Positions 1 through 7,865 of a DNA stretch of 16,198 nucleotides are shown here, in pieces. Source of the DNA: Burkholderiales bacterium (lineage in GTDB: Bacteria > Pseudomonadota > Gammaproteobacteria > Burkholderiales > SG8-41). The stretch covers positions 1 through 16,198 of the forward strand of contig JAIESJ010000201.1 in the NCBI GenBank assembly GCA_019746155.1. Reading direction: 5' to 3'. Both the position numbers and the translations under genes were made by a program. The notes under the pieces are model-generated. The model ran no database searches and had not been told where the DNA came from. It was given only the letters and a program-made list of their open reading frames with translations. Each line of letters starts with the position of its first letter. The stretch's first letter is position 1.

Positions 1-497
1 GATTTCAGCGGCTGGTCGTATTCTCGAGCCTGTCCAAACGCTCCAACGTCCCCGGCATGCGTTCCGGCTTCGTCGCCGGCGATGCGCAGATCCTGAAAAA
101 ATTCCTGCTCTACCGCACCTACCAGGGTTGTGCGATGAGCCCGCCGATTCACATGGCCAGCATCGCCGCGTGGCAGGACGAGACACATGTGGTCGAGAAC
201 CGGCGCCAGTACCGAGAAAAATTCTACAATGTAATCAACATGTTACATCCTGCTCTCGGTGCGGAAATGCCCGATGCCGCGTTCTATCTGTGGATGCCGA
301 CGCCGATCAGCGATACCGAATTCGCGCGGCGCCTGTACACGGAGCAGGCGGTATCGGTGCTGCCGGGCAGCTACCTGGCCCGCGAAGCGCGGGGCATCAA
401 TCCCGGCACCAACCGCGTGCGCATCGCGCTCGTCGCATCGAGCGCCGAGTGCACCGAGGCCGCCCAACGTATCCGCGATTTCGTGGAAAAACTCTGA
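1..497 (+). CDS. dapC: Succinyldiaminopimelate aminotransferase DapC, C-terminal part (5' end outside window)
   Basis: This is the last 164 residues of a fold-type I PLP aminotransferase; the first whole codon is at 3 and the stop TGA at 495-497. The motif SLSKRSNVPGMRSGF (nt 27-71) holds the lysine that forms the Schiff base with PLP, followed by the class I/II aminotransferase C-terminal domain with a conserved FYLWM segment and the Arg-containing NRVRIALV stretch near the end that binds the substrate carboxylate. DapC transfers an amino group from glutamate to N-succinyl-2-amino-6-ketopimelate in the succinylase branch of diaminopimelate/lysine synthesis, in the cytoplasm. The naming rests on the sequence and on dapD starting only 10 nt downstream. 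A related class I aminotransferase such as ArgD/AstC is less likely, because those belong to a different subgroup. Confidence 0.88.
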   Translation, partial: FQRLVVFSSLSKRSNVPGMRSGFVAGDAQILKKFLLYRTYQGCAMSPPIHMASIAAWQDETHVVENRRQYREKFYNVINMLHPALGAEMPDAAFYLWMPTPISDTEFARRLYTEQAVSVLPGSYLAREARGINPGTNRVRIALVASSAECTEAAQRIRDFVEKL

Positions 498-507
498 GGA
501 ACATCAA

Positions 508-1329
<822 letters not shown>

Positions 1330-1440
1330 GCGTCCATACTTCTGCAGGTAACCTGCCACACAGCTGGCACCATTACCAGGCTGCGGGGTTCCTCACTGGG
1401 TAACTCCGGAAAAGCAGTCCAGGCATACGGGGTAACAGCC

Positions 1441-2604
1441 ATGTTCGTGACACCGCTTTTCAAGCTGATGGCCGAAAAACAGGCCTCGGACATGTTTTTC
1501 ACCGCCGGCGCGCCGATCCAGATCAAGATCAACGGCGTGGTGATGCCGATCAACAGCCAGGTTCTCGATCCCGGGCAGGTCAAGAAGATCTGCTACGAGC
1601 TCATGACCGAGACGCAGATCAAGGAATTCGAAACCCGCCACGAGATGAATTTTGCGCACGGTGCCGGCGATCTGGGCAACTTCCGCGTCAACATCTTCCG
1701 CCAGAAGAATACGGTGGCGATGGTGATGCGCTTCGTCAAGCCCGAAGTGCCGGCGTTCGAATCCCTCAGGCTGCCGGCTATCCTCAAGGAAATCATCATG
1801 GAGAAGCTGGGGCTGATTCTGGTGGTCGGCTCCACCGGCTCGGGCAAGTCAACGACGATGGCATCGATGATCGACCACCGCAACAGCACCAGGACCGGCC
1901 ATATCCTGACCATCGAGGACCCGATCGAGTTCATTTTCAAGCACAAAAAATCGATCGTCAACCAGCGCGAGGTGCGCGTCGACACTCACAGCTATCAGGA
2001 AGCGCTGACCAACGCCATGCGCGAAGCGCCGGACCTCATCATGATCGGCGAGATCCGCGACCGGCCGACACTGCAAAGCGCGCTGCTGTTCGCGCAGACC
2101 GGCCACTTGTGCCTGTCGACGCTGCACGCCAACAACAGCTACCACGCCTTGAACCGGATAATAACTTTCTTCCCGCGCGAAGCGCGCGAGAGCCTGCAGG
2201 CCGATCTGTCGATCGCCCTGCGCGCGGTGATTTCACAGCGCCTGGTGCGTACCGCCGACGGCAAGCGCGTGCCCGCCGTCGAAGTGCTGCTCAACACCAA
2301 GCACATCCAGGAACTGATCAAGGAAGGCGAGATCAGCCAGATCAAGGACGCCATGGAGCAGAGCCTCGCACCCGGCTCCCAGACTTTCGAGCAGGCGTTG
2401 TTTCATCTCTACACTTCGGGACAGATCACGATTGAAGAAGCGATGGCGAATGCCGACTCGCCGGCCAATCTGCACTGGCTCATCAGCAACGCCACCCAGG
2501 CTGCAGGCACGCAACCTGTGCCCGCGGCGCAGGGTTCCGGACCGAAGACGGCCGCATCCGACGACCTGTCGAGCATCAAGCTCAACCTCGATGCGCTCGA
2601 TTGA
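1441..2604 (+). CDS. pilU: PilT/PilU-family type IV pilus retraction ATPase, PilU-like
   Basis: This 387-residue hexameric ATPase of the GspE/PilT superfamily drives pilus retraction at the inner-membrane base of type IV pili. The N-terminal domain starts LFKLMAEKQASDMFFTAGAP, the form usual for PilU. The ATPase core shows Walker A GSTGSGKST (130-138), the Asp box TIEDPIEF (157-164), Walker B DLIMIGEIRD (198-207, with Glu204) and the His box STLHANN (226-232). The HKKSIVNQREV stretch also favours PilU over PilT. The C-terminus ends in a flexible Ala/Pro-rich linker and an acidic tail from about residue 350. PilU normally helps PilT, and no pilT or other pilus gene is in the window. The 111-nt gap before it has a weak GGGG ribosome site and three GGTAAC copies (1348, 1399, 1431). 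PilT remains a less likely alternative. Confidence 0.88.
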   Translation: MFVTPLFKLMAEKQASDMFFTAGAPIQIKINGVVMPINSQVLDPGQVKKICYELMTETQIKEFETRHEMNFAHGAGDLGNFRVNIFRQKNTVAMVMRFVKPEVPAFESLRLPAILKEIIMEKLGLILVVGSTGSGKSTTMASMIDHRNSTRTGHILTIEDPIEFIFKHKKSIVNQREVRVDTHSYQEALTNAMREAPDLIMIGEIRDRPTLQSALLFAQTGHLCLSTLHANNSYHALNRIITFFPREARESLQADLSIALRAVISQRLVRTADGKRVPAVEVLLNTKHIQELIKEGEISQIKDAMEQSLAPGSQTFEQALFHLYTSGQITIEEAMANADSPANLHWLISNATQAAGTQPVPAAQGSGPKTAASDDLSSIKLNLDALD

Positions 2605-3502
2605 GCGCAGGCCATGCCCGGTGCGCGGCCTGCGTACCGTGCGCGACATCGTGCGCCGTGGAGTGAAGCAATTCAAGGCGGCACGGCTTGCTTTCGGGCA
2701 CGGCACCACCAATGCGCTGGATGAAGCCGCCTACCTCACGCTGCACGCCCTGCGTTTGCCACTCGATGAACTCGGGCCGCATCTGGACTCGCCACTCGGG
2801 CCGCGCCAGATAGAAAAGGTTCTGCGGCTGTTCGAGCGCCGCGTCCGGGAACGCAAACCCGCCGCTTATCTGACCCGCGAGGCCTGGCTCGGCGATTTCA
2901 GGTTTTATGTGGACGAGCGCGTCATCGTACCGCGTTCCTACATCGCCGAACTGCTGCGCGACGATCTCGCGCCGTGGGTCACCGGGCCCGGGAAAATCAC
3001 AACCGCACTCGATTTATGCACCGGTTCGGGATGTCTCGCCATCCTGCTCGCGCACAGTTTCCCCCGCGCCAGCATCGATGCCGCGGACATCGACGCGGAC
3101 GCGCTTCGCGTCGCGCGGCGCAACGTTGCGGACTACAAGCTCGAAAACCGCATCAAGCTGATCAAATCCGACTTGTTTGCGGCGCTGGCTGAAAAGCGCT
3201 ATGACCTGATCGTGTCCAATCCACCGTATGTCAAAGCGGCGATCATGCGCCGGCTGCCACAGGAATACCGGCGCGAGCCTGAAATCGCACTGGCCGGCGG
3301 CAAAGACGGGCTGGCCGCGGTGCGTGTCATCTTGCAGCAGGCGGCACAGCATTTGAAACCGGGCGGGTTGCTGGTGGTCGAGGTTGGGCACAACCGCAGA
3401 CAGGTGGAAAAAGCTTTCCCCCGCCTGGCCTTCACTTGGCTCGAGACCAGCGGCGGGGACGATTGCGTGTTTCTGTTGACCCGCGAACAGCTGCCTCGGT
3501 AG
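2591..3502 (+). CDS. prmB: Ribosomal protein uL3 N5-glutamine methyltransferase PrmB
   Basis: PrmB methylates a glutamine of ribosomal protein L3 (uL3) during 50S assembly, with SAM as donor. From ATG 2591 the product is 303 residues, near the family norm. An N-terminal helical domain (about 20-95, including FGHGTTNALDEAAYL) precedes the Rossmann methyltransferase fold with SAM motif I DLCTGSGCLA starting at residue 141 and the substrate-glutamine motif NPPY at 210-213. The segment YVDERVIVPRSYIAELL separates PrmB from its release-factor paralogue PrmC. The start is uncertain: ATG 2591 overlaps the pilU stop by 14 nt and has no clear Shine-Dalgarno site, while GTG 2621 and GTG 2639 are in frame and would also leave a complete domain. 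The 3' end overlaps convergent rluB by 71 nt. Confidence 0.92.
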   Translation: MRSIERRPCPVRGLRTVRDIVRRGVKQFKAARLAFGHGTTNALDEAAYLTLHALRLPLDELGPHLDSPLGPRQIEKVLRLFERRVRERKPAAYLTREAWLGDFRFYVDERVIVPRSYIAELLRDDLAPWVTGPGKITTALDLCTGSGCLAILLAHSFPRASIDAADIDADALRVARRNVADYKLENRIKLIKSDLFAALAEKRYDLIVSNPPYVKAAIMRRLPQEYRREPEIALAGGKDGLAAVRVILQQAAQHLKPGGLLVVEVGHNRRQVEKAFPRLAFTWLETSGGDDCVFLLTREQLPR

Positions 3503-4277
3503 GCGCGCCGCCCCCTGCCAGTTGCAGCCATTCCAGCAGGCGCCGGGTCTCCGCTTCCGTCAGCTCGATAAACCGGCCGCGCTTCAGCCGCGGCGGCAGG
3601 CCGACGATGCCGAAACGCACCCGCATCAGCCGGCTGATGGTCAATCCCAGCGCCTCGAACATGCGGCGCACGACGCGGTTGCGGCCTTCCCTGAGCACCA
3701 AACGGTACCAGTGGTTCGCGCCCTCGCCGCCCCCGTCCGCTATGGATTCGCAGCGCGCCACACCGTCAGCCAGCGTAATGCCGGACTTGAGCTTCGCAAT
3801 CTGCTCGGCAGACAGCTGCCCGAGGAGGCGCACGGCGTATTCGCGCTCGACTTCGAAGCTCGGGTGCATCATGCGATTCGCCACCTCTCCCGAAGTGGTG
3901 AAAATCAGCAAACCGCAGGTGTTGTAATCGAGCCGGCCCACCGCCAGCCATTTTGCCCCGCGCGGCCGCGGCAGTTTCGCGAACACCGTGTCCCGGCCTT
4001 CCGGATCGTCACGGCTGACGATCTCCCCTTCGGGTTTGTGGTAGAGCAGCACCCGCGGCAACTGCTGCGGCGCCGGCCAGCGCACGATGCGCCGGCCGAC
4101 CTTGATCAGATCCTCCGGCCCGACACGCGTGCCGATACCAGCGACCTCCCCGTTGACGGTCACGCGCACCTCCTGTATCCATCGCTCCATGTCCCGCCGC
4201 GATCCCAGCCCCGCCTGGGCGAGCACCTTTTGCAGCTTTTGCGATACATCTTGCGGCAGATCGGGGGCGGATTTCAT
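3432..4277 (-). CDS. rluB: 23S rRNA pseudouridine synthase RluB
   Basis: The 281-residue product belongs to the RsuA/RluB family, which isomerises a uridine in the peptidyl-transferase region of 23S rRNA (U2605 in E. coli). It has an N-terminal S4 RNA-binding domain (QKLQKVLAQAGLGSRRDMER, about 13-60) and then the catalytic domain with GRLDYNTCGLLIFT, where Asp117 is the expected catalytic aspartate. LREGRNRVVRRMFEALG is a further family signature. The basic C-terminal tail after about residue 255 is written across the end of prmB on the other strand. The gene lies 17 nt downstream of recR and is probably the last gene of the dnaX-ybaB-recR unit. No strong ribosome site is seen before ATG 4277. 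RluB is favoured over RluE/RluF/RsuA by the S4 domain and overall similarity. Confidence 0.92.
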   Translation of the reverse strand: MKSAPDLPQDVSQKLQKVLAQAGLGSRRDMERWIQEVRVTVNGEVAGIGTRVGPEDLIKVGRRIVRWPAPQQLPRVLLYHKPEGEIVSRDDPEGRDTVFAKLPRPRGAKWLAVGRLDYNTCGLLIFTTSGEVANRMMHPSFEVEREYAVRLLGQLSAEQIAKLKSGITLADGVARCESIADGGGEGANHWYRLVLREGRNRVVRRMFEALGLTISRLMRVRFGIVGLPPRLKRGRFIELTEAETRRLLEWLQLAGGGAPTEAAVRGSTETRNRPRRWSRAK

Positions 4278-4294
4278 GCGGAATTTGCCGGCGT

Positions 4295-4891
4295 CTAGAT
4301 TTCACGCCGTTCAAGCACGGCCTGCGCCAGCGTGCCGCTGTCGACATGCTCGAGTTCACCGCCCACCGGCAGCCCGCGCGCAATGCGCGTCGCCTTGATG
4401 CCTCTGGCGCGCAGCAGCTCCCCGATGTAGTGCGCGGTCGCCTCGCCTTCGACGGTGAAATTGGTGGCGAGTATCACTTCCCGCACCGTCCCGTCCGCAG
4501 CGCGCTGGATCAGGCGGTCGAGATGGATGTCCCTGGGTCCGATGCCGTCGAGCGGCGACAACGACCCCATCAGCACGAAATACAGGCCCTGATAACACTG
4601 CGCCTGCTCCATCATCAGCAGATCCCCCGGCGTCTCGACCACGCACAGCAGCGCGGGATCACGGCGCGGCGAGCGGCACAGGCCGCACACCGGCTCTTCG
4701 GCAAAGCTGTTGCACTTCTCGCAATGGCGTATGCGTTCCAGCGCGGAATTCAATGCCGTGCCGAGGCGCCGTGCACCGGGCTGGTCGCGCTGCAGCAGGT
4801 AGTAAGCCATGCGTTGCGCCGATTTCGGCCCCACTCCCGGCAGACAGCGCAGCGCTTCGATCAGTTCATCGAGCGATGAAGGAGTCTTCAT
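4295..4891 (-). CDS. recR: Recombination mediator protein RecR
   Basis: RecR works with RecF and RecO to load RecA onto SSB-coated single-stranded gaps. The 198-residue length is typical for the family. The N-terminal helix-hairpin-helix has LPGVGPKSAQRMAYYLL (17-33), a four-cysteine zinc finger follows (Cys57, Cys60, Cys69, Cys72), and then a Toprim domain from about residue 80 with CVVETPGDL. The C-terminal part carries the conserved ARGLPVGGELEHVD segment that closes the Walker-B-like region. The start is ATG 4891, which gives the standard N-terminus MKTPSSLDELIEALRCLPG. Its place after dnaX and ybaB is a widely conserved order. The 72-nt gap to ybaB shows nothing recognisable. Confidence 0.97.
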   Translation of the reverse strand: MKTPSSLDELIEALRCLPGVGPKSAQRMAYYLLQRDQPGARRLGTALNSALERIRHCEKCNSFAEEPVCGLCRSPRRDPALLCVVETPGDLLMMEQAQCYQGLYFVLMGSLSPLDGIGPRDIHLDRLIQRAADGTVREVILATNFTVEGEATAHYIGELLRARGIKATRIARGLPVGGELEHVDSGTLAQAVLERREI

Positions 4892-4963
4892 CGCTCGATA
4901 ATAGATGATGACGGATGAATATCCATGGTCCGCGTATACCGCGCCAGGTATTTCAATTCAGGA

Positions 4964-5290
4964 TTAAAACGGCAGTTTCAATCCTGGCGGCAGCGGCAAC
5001 CCGGCGGTCATGCCCGCCATTTTCTCCTGCGTCGTCGCCTCGACGCGCCGCACGGCGTCGTTGACCGCCGCCGCGATCAGGTCCTCGAGCATATCCTTGT
5101 CGTCCTGGAACAGGCTGTCGTCGATGGCGACGCGCTTCACGTCGTACCGACAGGTCATCACCACCTTCACCATGCCCGCACCCGACTGGCCTTCGACTTC
5201 CACGGACGCGAGCTGTTCCTGCATTTTTTTCATGTTCTCCTGCATTTGCTGTGCCTGCTTCATGAGGCCAGCAAGGCCGCCTTTCATCAT
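4964..5290 (-). CDS. ybaB: Nucleoid-associated protein, YbaB/EbfC family
   Basis: This 108-residue protein of the YbaB/EbfC family forms dimers that bind DNA with little sequence preference and coat the nucleoid. It begins GGLAGLMKQAQQMQENMKKMQ, a long amphipathic helix rich in Gln, Met and Lys typical of the family. A beta-sheet core follows (VEVEGQSGAGMVKVVMTC), then a helix and a C-terminal tail rich in Gly, Pro and Leu. The ATG at 5288-5290 overlaps the dnaX stop in an ATGA arrangement, which suggests translational coupling. GAGAGGA (5297-5303) is a good ribosome site 6 nt before it. A second in-frame ATG follows directly. Confidence 0.96.
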   Translation of the reverse strand: MMKGGLAGLMKQAQQMQENMKKMQEQLASVEVEGQSGAGMVKVVMTCRYDVKRVAIDDSLFQDDKDMLEDLIAAAVNDAVRRVEATTQEKMAGMTAGLPLPPGLKLPF

Positions 5291-6885
5291 GATTCGTCCT
5301 CTCTTCGTATGGGCTTGATCGTGGATTCAACCACCCGCGCATCAAAATTTTCAACCAGTTCTCGCACGAACGGGTCCTGCTCGATTTCGGCAATCGCCCT
5401 GGCCTGACGCTGCTGCTGGTCGCGATTGGCGATTTCCGCCGGGGAATTGCCGTTGCTCTCGCCGACGCTGATCGAGACCCTCGGCGTGCCGCCGAAATAC
5501 CGCTGCAGCGCCGCCTTGAGCTTGTCCTGGTAGGCCTTCTCCAGGAGCCGCTCGTGTGCCTTGGCAAGGCACAGTTCTATGCACGTTTCGTCGCGGCTCA
5601 CCAACTCGCAGTGTTGCGCCAGCATGCGCGCCATGCCGGTCAGGCCGAGTTCTTCAACGATCTCGGCCCACTGCGTATTACCGCTGTTTTTTTTTGATTC
5701 GTGCGGCTCGGGCGGCGCACCCGCTGTCGCCGCCGCTGCCGTGTTTGCCGGTTGCGCCTGACGCATCACCGGGGTTGAAACCGGCCGCGCCGGCGATCCG
5801 GAACTTTCCGGGGCAAATGCCAGCATGCGCAACAGCGTCATGGTGAAACCGGCATACTGGTCCGGCGCGAGCCCGATATCCTGCCGCCCCTGCAGCGCGA
5901 TCTGGTAATAGAGCTGCAGTTCCTCGGCATCGAACAAACCCGACAGCTCATTCAACACCTCATGGTCCGGATCGTCGGCCGCGACCGCCTCCGGCACTCT
6001 CTGCAGCAGCGCGAGCCGGTGCAGCAGAGACCCCAGGTCCTGCAACGCGCCTTCGAAGGACAGGCTGCGGCTGGCCATGCGCTCGGCCTCGGCAATCAGT
6101 CCCGCGCCATCATGGGCCGCCAGCGCTCTTAGTATCGAATACAGATAAGTCTGGTCGACGGCGCCCAGCATGGCGCGCACCGCGGCTTCTTCCACCCTGC
6201 CGCCGCCGTGCGCAATCGCCTGATCGAGCAGGCTGAGCGAATCGCGCATGCTGCCCTGCGCCGCGCGCGCTAGCAGCGCCAGCGCCGCCGGTTCGGAGAC
6301 GATATTCTCGGCATCAAGGATTTTTTGCAGCTGGTCGCGGATCTGCGGCTGCGGAATCTGCTTCAGATTGAACTGCAGGCAGCGCGACAGCACGGTCACC
6401 GGGATTTTCTGCGGCTCGGTGGTGGCAAGAATGAATTTGACATGTTGCGGCGGCTCTTCCAGCGTTTTGAGCATCGCGTTGAACGCGTTGCGCGACAGCA
6501 TGTGCACTTCGTCGATGATATAAACCTTGTAGCGGCCGCTGGTCGGCGCATAGAGCGCGTTTTCCAGCAGCTCGCGCATGTTGTCGACCTGGGTGTTGGA
6601 AGCCGCATCGAGCTCGATCAGGTCAACAAAACGCCCGGTGTCGATTTCCAGGCAGGCGCCGCACTTGCCGCACGGCGCGTCGGTGACCCCGGTCTCGCAA
6701 TTGAGCGCCTTGGCAATGATGCGCGCGATGGTCGTCTTGCCGACGCCGCGCGTGCCGGTGAAAAGATAGGCATGATGCAGCCGCTGCTGCCTGAGCGCGT
6801 TGGTCAGCGCCCTGACGACGTGCTCCTGCCCGACCAGCTCGGAAAAAGTCCTGGGGCGCCACTTGCGGGCAAGTACTTGGCTCAC
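5287..6885 (-). CDS. dnaX: DNA polymerase III subunit gamma/tau DnaX (GTG start)
   Basis: The 532-residue AAA+ clamp-loader subunit of the replicative polymerase loads the beta clamp, and in the tau form it tethers the core polymerases. The ATPase part shows Walker A GTRGVGKTT (44-52), a zinc module with Cys63, Cys72, Cys75 and Cys78, Walker B IIDEVHM (123-129) and sensor 1 LATTEP (153-158). The clamp-loader domains continue to about 360. A short low-complexity linker rich in Ala and Pro (about 360-400) replaces the longer DnaB-binding region of the 643-residue E. coli protein. After it comes a tau-type C-terminal domain (IVEELGLTGMARMLAQHCEL) that should bind the polymerase alpha subunit. 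The start codon is GTG (6883-6885) and no strong ribosome site is evident. Codons 397-400 contain an A9 run, described separately. Confidence 0.97.
   Translation of the reverse strand: MSQVLARKWRPRTFSELVGQEHVVRALTNALRQQRLHHAYLFTGTRGVGKTTIARIIAKALNCETGVTDAPCGKCGACLEIDTGRFVDLIELDAASNTQVDNMRELLENALYAPTSGRYKVYIIDEVHMLSRNAFNAMLKTLEEPPQHVKFILATTEPQKIPVTVLSRCLQFNLKQIPQPQIRDQLQKILDAENIVSEPAALALLARAAQGSMRDSLSLLDQAIAHGGGRVEEAAVRAMLGAVDQTYLYSILRALAAHDGAGLIAEAERMASRSLSFEGALQDLGSLLHRLALLQRVPEAVAADDPDHEVLNELSGLFDAEELQLYYQIALQGRQDIGLAPDQYAGFTMTLLRMLAFAPESSGSPARPVSTPVMRQAQPANTAAAATAGAPPEPHESKKNSGNTQWAEIVEELGLTGMARMLAQHCELVSRDETCIELCLAKAHERLLEKAYQDKLKAALQRYFGGTPRVSISVGESNGNSPAEIANRDQQQRQARAIAEIEQDPFVRELVENFDARVVESTIKPIRREDES
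5643..5695 (-). promoter_or_regulatory. Probable dnaX slippage/frameshift signal (A9 run plus downstream hairpin)
   Basis: On the coding strand, codons 397-400 of dnaX read TCA AAA AAA AAC, nine consecutive A residues (plus-strand T run 5687-5695). In the -1 frame the ribosome would add Lys-Gln-Arg and stop at TAA (5678-5680), giving a 402-residue product. In the +1 frame it would stop at TGA (5640-5642), giving about 414 residues. Eighteen nt past the run lies a perfect 7-bp hairpin with arms GGCCGAG and CTCGGCC (5643-5649 and 5662-5668) and a 12-nt loop. In other bacteria dnaX makes the short gamma form by ribosomal frameshifting (E. coli) or by transcriptional slippage on an A9 run (Thermus). 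No upstream Shine-Dalgarno-like stimulator was seen, and the spacer is longer than in E. coli. Use of this site is inferred. Confidence 0.6.
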
Positions 6886-6961
6886 TTTGCTGGCATGTTA
6901 TGCAACTGCGCGCCGGGACCGCTCGTTTTCGACCAGGGCGGCGGCCGTTCTGCGCCACGAT

Positions 6962-7513
6962 CTAGAAATTATATTGCAGGCGCAATTGGTGAAAATTGAT
7001 GCCCTGGTTCGGGCTCTTGAGTCCGGCATTCGACAAATGCTGATAGCGGTAGCCGATATCGTAGCGGCCCCTGTCTCCGAAACGCATGCCCAATCCCAGG
7101 TGGTCGCCGAACTGGAAGCTGCTGCCGAAACGGCGCTCCGGGCTCACCGAGGTCGCCGAAAGAAGGTGAAGCCCGATGCCCGCCTCGAGATAAGGCGAAA
7201 ACCCCGCGTAATGGCTCTGCTGGAAACGGAATACCGGCGTCAGACCGATGTCGGCGATGCTGCCGTGGGTCTTTGAAACGCTGCGGTTATCCCAGTAGCC
7301 GAGACTCACGTCCCAATAGCCGCCCAGGTGCCAGTTGCCGGTGTCGAGCCACTTCTTCTTCCAGTCCCACTGCAACCCCACGCGATAAAGCTTCACGTCG
7401 GCATTCGAGGAGTTTGAGTTTCCGTATTCGATCGACATGCCATCAACGGCAAAGACAACTGGCGGGAAAGCCAGCACGGCGGCTAAGGCAATCGCATATT
7501 TGAGTTCGTTCAC
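6962..7513 (-). CDS. pagL: Lipid A deacylase PagL-family outer-membrane protein (GTG start)
   Basis: The 183-residue protein has a signal peptide (about 1-22, cleavage probably after VFA) and then a small beta-barrel with alternating aromatic strands, ending in Asn-Phe as outer-membrane proteins usually do. PagL removes the 3-O acyl chain of lipid A in the outer membrane. The active-site segment reads YQHLSNAGLKSPNQGINFH, with His159 and Ser161 matching the catalytic His/Ser of Pseudomonas PagL. The position matching the third catalytic residue (Glu140 in Pseudomonas) is Asn173 here, so activity is not certain. The start is GTG 7513, preceded by AGGGG (7518-7522) at 4-nt spacing. It sits 76 nt upstream of dnaX on the same strand and 58 nt after ffs. 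Confidence 0.86.
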   Translation of the reverse strand: MNELKYAIALAAVLAFPPVVFAVDGMSIEYGNSNSSNADVKLYRVGLQWDWKKKWLDTGNWHLGGYWDVSLGYWDNRSVSKTHGSIADIGLTPVFRFQQSHYAGFSPYLEAGIGLHLLSATSVSPERRFGSSFQFGDHLGLGMRFGDRGRYDIGYRYQHLSNAGLKSPNQGINFHQLRLQYNF

Positions 7514-7571
7514 TATACCCCTATTGCCCGGTCTTTACGGTATCGCAATGATATCGCAAAAGAAAATGGGT

Positions 7572-7667
7572 GGCGAGCCTGACCCCCGGCACTTGCAGAG
7601 AATAGCTGTGGCTGCTTCCTTCCGGACCTGACCAGGTTCACTACCTTGCAATGCGGGGAGGCCCGCC
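7572..7667 (-). ncRNA. ffs: 4.5S RNA of the signal recognition particle (small bacterial SRP RNA)
   Basis: The minus strand contains the almost invariant SRP domain IV core GGTCAGGTCCGGAAGGAAGC with its GGAA tetraloop, followed by CAGCC. The flanks close into one long hairpin: the 5' end GGCGGGCCT (from 7667) pairs with the 3' end AGGCTCGCC (down to 7572), and CCCCGCA pairs with TGCCGGGG further in. The length of about 96 nt fits the small Alu-less SRP RNA of Gram-negative bacteria, which binds Ffh and targets membrane proteins to FtsY and SecYEG. The ends are set from the pairing and could be off by a few nt; a processed leader is possible. A T-rich stretch (TTTTCTTTT, 7566 to 7558) just past the 3' end may take part in termination. 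Confidence 0.95.
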
Positions 7668-7729
7668 ATAAGCAAGCTGAAGTATGCATGTAATTGTCCG
7701 CCGGCGCCACAAAATCCGGTGCCTGCGTC

Positions 7730-7758
7730 TTTACAAGACTACTGTTTAATGCTTTTAT
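7730..7758 (+). promoter_or_regulatory. Possible sigma-70 promoter for acs
   Basis: In the 198-nt gap between divergent ffs and acs, TTTACA (7730-7735, five of six bases of the -35 consensus) is followed after exactly 17 nt by TTTTAT (7753-7758, four of six of the -10 consensus). This would place the transcript start near 7765 and leave an untranslated leader of about 100 nt. That leader holds a short GGGA/TCCC inverted repeat near 7804-7815. The call is by eye only. No convincing sigma-54 site or CRP-like site was seen in this gap. Confidence 0.35.
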
Positions 7759-7865
7759 TAAGGAGAATTGAAAAGTAAATAAAAATCGGCACGTCCCGTT
7801 ATGGGATGCGCTCCCTGTCCAGCAACTCCAGAATTTCGTTTTGAACACCGTAATCGGAGGAAAAC

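Noticed and set aside
1348..1436. Three GGTAAC hexamers between dapD and pilU, one within a near-palindrome CAGGTAACCTG
   Set aside because: Short, unevenly spaced, and expected often enough by chance; no link to a known regulator.
3436..4298. Plus-strand frames of 163 and 258 codons opposite rluB
   Set aside because: Antisense shadows of rluB with no domain; the minus-strand RluB signature is unambiguous.
7787..7805. Possible sigma-54 site GGCAC ... TTATG before acs
   Set aside because: The -12 element lacks the TTGC core.
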